NCBI RefSeq assembly: GCF_009498525.1
Contig: NZ_QSNT01000001.1
Span: 310,001-374,000 of the forward strand
Source of the DNA: Rhizobium sp. ICMP 5592
Lineage (GTDB): Bacteria > Pseudomonadota > Alphaproteobacteria > Rhizobiales > Rhizobiaceae
Reading direction: 5' to 3'
DNA length: 64,000 nt
The notes under the pieces were generated by a model, which was given only the letters and a program-made list of their open reading frames with translations, was not told the DNA's origin and did not search any database. A program made the position numbers and the translations under genes. Positions 62,003 to 64,000 of this stretch are shown here, in pieces (position 1 is the stretch's first letter; every line of letters begins with the position of its first letter).

Positions 62003-63739
62003 TCAGATAGCCGTTCCAGACGGCGTGCTGCAGGCGACCTTGTTCCGGCCATTTTCTTTGGCACGATAAAGTGCACGATCGGCATTGTGCAGAAGCGTTG
62101 CAGCCTCGGTAACCACCCCTTCGGTCAATGCCGCAGCGCCTACGCTGATGGTAGCCACCTGGTTCGGGCTAACCCTGTGTTCGATCGCGAGTTCGAGCAC
62201 GGCCTGCCTAATCTGTTCGGCGATCGCCGCGGCTGCCGGCTCGTCGGTATCAGGCAGAAGGACTGCGAATTCCTCTCCGCCGTAACGCGCGGCAACATCG
62301 CCCGGCCGGTTGACTATGTGCTGGATTGTCGCGCCGATCCTCTTCAGGCATTCGTCCCCGGCCGGATGGCCATAGCAATCATTGAAGGCCTTGAACCAAT
62401 CGACGTCGATCATGAGTAATGCGAGGTTGGTTTTATTTTGGCGCGCCTCACTGGATTCGCGCAGGAACGCGGCATCAAAAAAGCGCCGGTTGGACAAACC
62501 GGTCAGTCCATCCTGCTCGGCAAGCGCCTGCAGACGCCGATTGGCATCTTGCAATTCTTCCTCGATAGCCTTTCGAGCCGAAACATCTCTCAATGTTCCG
62601 ATGATTCCCGTCGGCGCTCTCGTCCGTGGGTCCTTCAGTGTCTTGAGTTGTACTTCCACCCAAATCCAGTGTCCGTCGCGATGACGGAAGCGATTGACGA
62701 TCGACCGGCGTTCCAAGGTGCCGTCCAGCAACGCCTGAAAAGCAAGGGTTATCTGCAAACGCTCGTCGGGATGAGCCAAATTCATGGGCTCGTTCCCGAT
62801 CAACTCCTCCGGCTCGTAACCCAAAATCTCTCGGCAAGCCGGTGAGACATAGCGGCGGACCAAATGGCGATCGAGCTGGAACACCATGTCGGTGCCGTGA
62901 TCCGCCAACAGACGATAGCGTGCTTCGCTCTGCTTGAGACGCTGCTCCGCCGCGACGCGTTCATCAATATCGCGCGCGACCGAATGAATAGCCACAACAT
63001 GTCCGTCGGCGTCGGTGAGCGCTCTGTTCCTCCAGGCCATCCACCGGATTTGGCCGTTTGGCAGAATGACCTGGTTCTCGTCCTCCACGCTATAATCAAC
63101 ACTGCATACGCGCTTTAGATGCTCCGCCACCGCTGCACGGCTGTATTCGGGGATGAAATCGAAGAGACTCCGGCCAATCATTTCATCCGGTAGCAGCCCG
63201 TAGTGACGCGCATAGGCATGATTGACGAAACGCAGTACGCCCTCCGGACTGGCAAGCGAGACCAGCTCCGATTGATCCTCAACCAGGCCTCTATAGCGCG
63301 CCTCGCTGACAGCCAATTGCCGTTCGACCGTCTTGAGCGCTGTTACGTCGGTGACGACCGCCAGAGAGACGCTGCCGAGTTCGGGGGTGCTATCGTCCAA
63401 CACGGCTGACAGCAAGACGTCGATGATCCGTCCGTTTTTGCACACCATCTGATATTCCGCATCATCGATGCGGCCGGTCTCGAAGAAGGCTGGCAAAACT
63501 TCATTGATCGCGTGGGCGCGGGATTCGGGCGTAAGGAAATCCGAAGACGGCCTGCCCATCACCTCTTCACGCGTATAGCCAAGCTTGGCAAGCCAGGCAT
63601 CGCTGACAGAGATCAGCCGACCTTCCTTGTTGATCGAATGGAGCATCGCGGGAGTGACTTTGGTGCGATGTTCGAGTTCCGCCCATAGTCTAATGACGTT
63701 ACTGTCGGTTTCTGTGTGTTTTGGCGAGGCGTGGGTCAC
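62003..63739 (-). CDS. multi-PAS diguanylate cyclase (GGDEF)
   Basis: A 578-residue cytosolic protein with three PAS-type sensory domains (about 26-135, 143-262 and 270-395; the second and third are followed by PAC-like segments such as IHSVARDIDERVAAEQ) and a C-terminal GGDEF domain. The active site is GGEEF at 487-491, and the product-inhibition motif RPGD (RxxD) lies five residues upstream at 478-481, so it should be an active, feedback-controlled cyclase. No membrane segment is visible. It converges on the LacI gene. Confidence 0.93.
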   Translation of the reverse strand: MTHASPKHTETDSNVIRLWAELEHRTKVTPAMLHSINKEGRLISVSDAWLAKLGYTREEVMGRPSSDFLTPESRAHAINEVLPAFFETGRIDDAEYQMVCKNGRIIDVLLSAVLDDSTPELGSVSLAVVTDVTALKTVERQLAVSEARYRGLVEDQSELVSLASPEGVLRFVNHAYARHYGLLPDEMIGRSLFDFIPEYSRAAVAEHLKRVCSVDYSVEDENQVILPNGQIRWMAWRNRALTDADGHVVAIHSVARDIDERVAAEQRLKQSEARYRLLADHGTDMVFQLDRHLVRRYVSPACREILGYEPEELIGNEPMNLAHPDERLQITLAFQALLDGTLERRSIVNRFRHRDGHWIWVEVQLKTLKDPRTRAPTGIIGTLRDVSARKAIEEELQDANRRLQALAEQDGLTGLSNRRFFDAAFLRESSEARQNKTNLALLMIDVDWFKAFNDCYGHPAGDECLKRIGATIQHIVNRPGDVAARYGGEEFAVLLPDTDEPAAAAIAEQIRQAVLELAIEHRVSPNQVATISVGAAALTEGVVTEAATLLHNADRALYRAKENGRNKVACSTPSGTAI

Positions 63740-63889
63740 TCGGAAAACCTACTATAAAGCACGTCATCATACTTGCGATTCGTTATAATACGGTTGCCAT
63801 ATTCCGACATCGTGGCAAGTCCATGAATGCTGGCGTATCAAAATCTCACCGCAGGGCTTCCTACCGTCGCCGATCGCAGCCCGCCCCGA

Positions 63890-64000
63890 TTATTCGCTAT
63901 GATCTGGATGGAGAGCAAGCCGTAAATCGGTCAGGCCACGATTCCCGTCCTTGTTGCCGGTCGCAGCCACAGCCGTGAATATGCGTTCCGCATCGTCATA
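63890..64000 (-). CDS. possible C-terminal fragment of a gene running off the window
   Basis: A minus-strand frame open from the right edge ends with TAA at 63890-63892, giving 36 residues (starting YDDAERIF, ending PDHSE). Composition looks protein-like, but no motif identifies it and the overlapping plus-strand frame is Arg/Ser-rich and less convincing. Needs flanking sequence. Confidence 0.3.
   Translation of the reverse strand, partial: YDDAERIFTAVAATGNKDGNRGLTDLRLALHPDHSE

Noticed and set aside
63823..63978. Plus-strand 51-codon frame near the right edge
   Set aside because: Arg/Ser-rich translation without a good ribosome-binding site; the minus-strand frame over the same bases looks more protein-like.
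1..64000. Mobile elements, CRISPR arrays, tRNA or rRNA genes
   Set aside because: No transposase or integrase motif, no regular short repeats with spacers, and no clover-leaf or rRNA-like sequence was seen.

Overview
The window looks like a chromosome or large-plasmid segment from an alphaproteobacterium of the Rhizobium/Agrobacterium/Ensifer group. Supporting signs are GC-rich coding sequence with AT-rich promoter gaps, rhizobial-style exopolysaccharide genes (ExoF-, ExoQ-, ExoY- and ExoK-like), DUF995 secreted proteins, a hydroxyproline-type catabolic operon and many solute-uptake systems. I see no tRNA, rRNA, insertion sequence, phage or CRISPR.

Layout. (1) 1-4353, plus strand: end of a periplasmic binding protein, a double-length permease, its ATPase, and an inositol-monophosphatase-family enzyme. 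(2) 4375-13724, minus strand: a ten-gene operon with a polar amino-acid ABC transporter, DapA-family lyase, FAD amino-acid oxidase, aldehyde dehydrogenase, proline-racemase-family enzyme and two short-chain dehydrogenases. A divergent GntR regulator and a ProC-like reductase follow. This fits uptake and breakdown of hydroxyproline or a related imino acid to 2-oxoglutarate. (3) 15573-26810: two paralogous AraC regulators flank a tightly coupled minus-strand operon (UDP-xylose synthase, GalE, cellulose-synthase-like glycosyltransferase, UDP-glucose dehydrogenase, DUF995, GH26, DUF995), apparently a surface-glycan locus. (4) 27516-34215: a six-gene plus-strand signalling operon. It joins a GGDEF-EAL protein to a partner-switching set: two GHKL-like proteins, a STAS-methyltransferase fusion, a membrane SpoIIE phosphatase and a STAS protein. 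(5) 35693-38051: a small Gly/Asn-rich leader-type peptide, a PqqD-HPr-kinase fusion and a convergent nucleotidyltransferase. (6) 38411-46430, minus strand: an exopolysaccharide operon (ExoY-, GT2-, Wzz-, Wzy-, flippase-GH16- and ExoF-like), divergent from a LuxR regulator. (7) 47710-55944: asparagine-synthetase, acyl carrier protein, AMP ligase, NAD-synthetase-like enzyme and thioesterase in one plus-strand operon, flanked by a PrmC-like methyltransferase and a GT4. (8) 56237-64000: universal stress protein, ribose-type ABC transporter with LacI regulator and two matching operators, a PAS-GGDEF protein and a possible partial gene at the edge.

Regions 3 to 7 read as one large envelope-glycan and signalling district. 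The two parts I would test first are the STAS-methyltransferase partner switch tied to c-di-GMP, and the peptide/PqqD-kinase/nucleotidyltransferase cassette, whose partners (amidotransferase, AMP ligase, ACP, hydrolase) lie across the polysaccharide operon.
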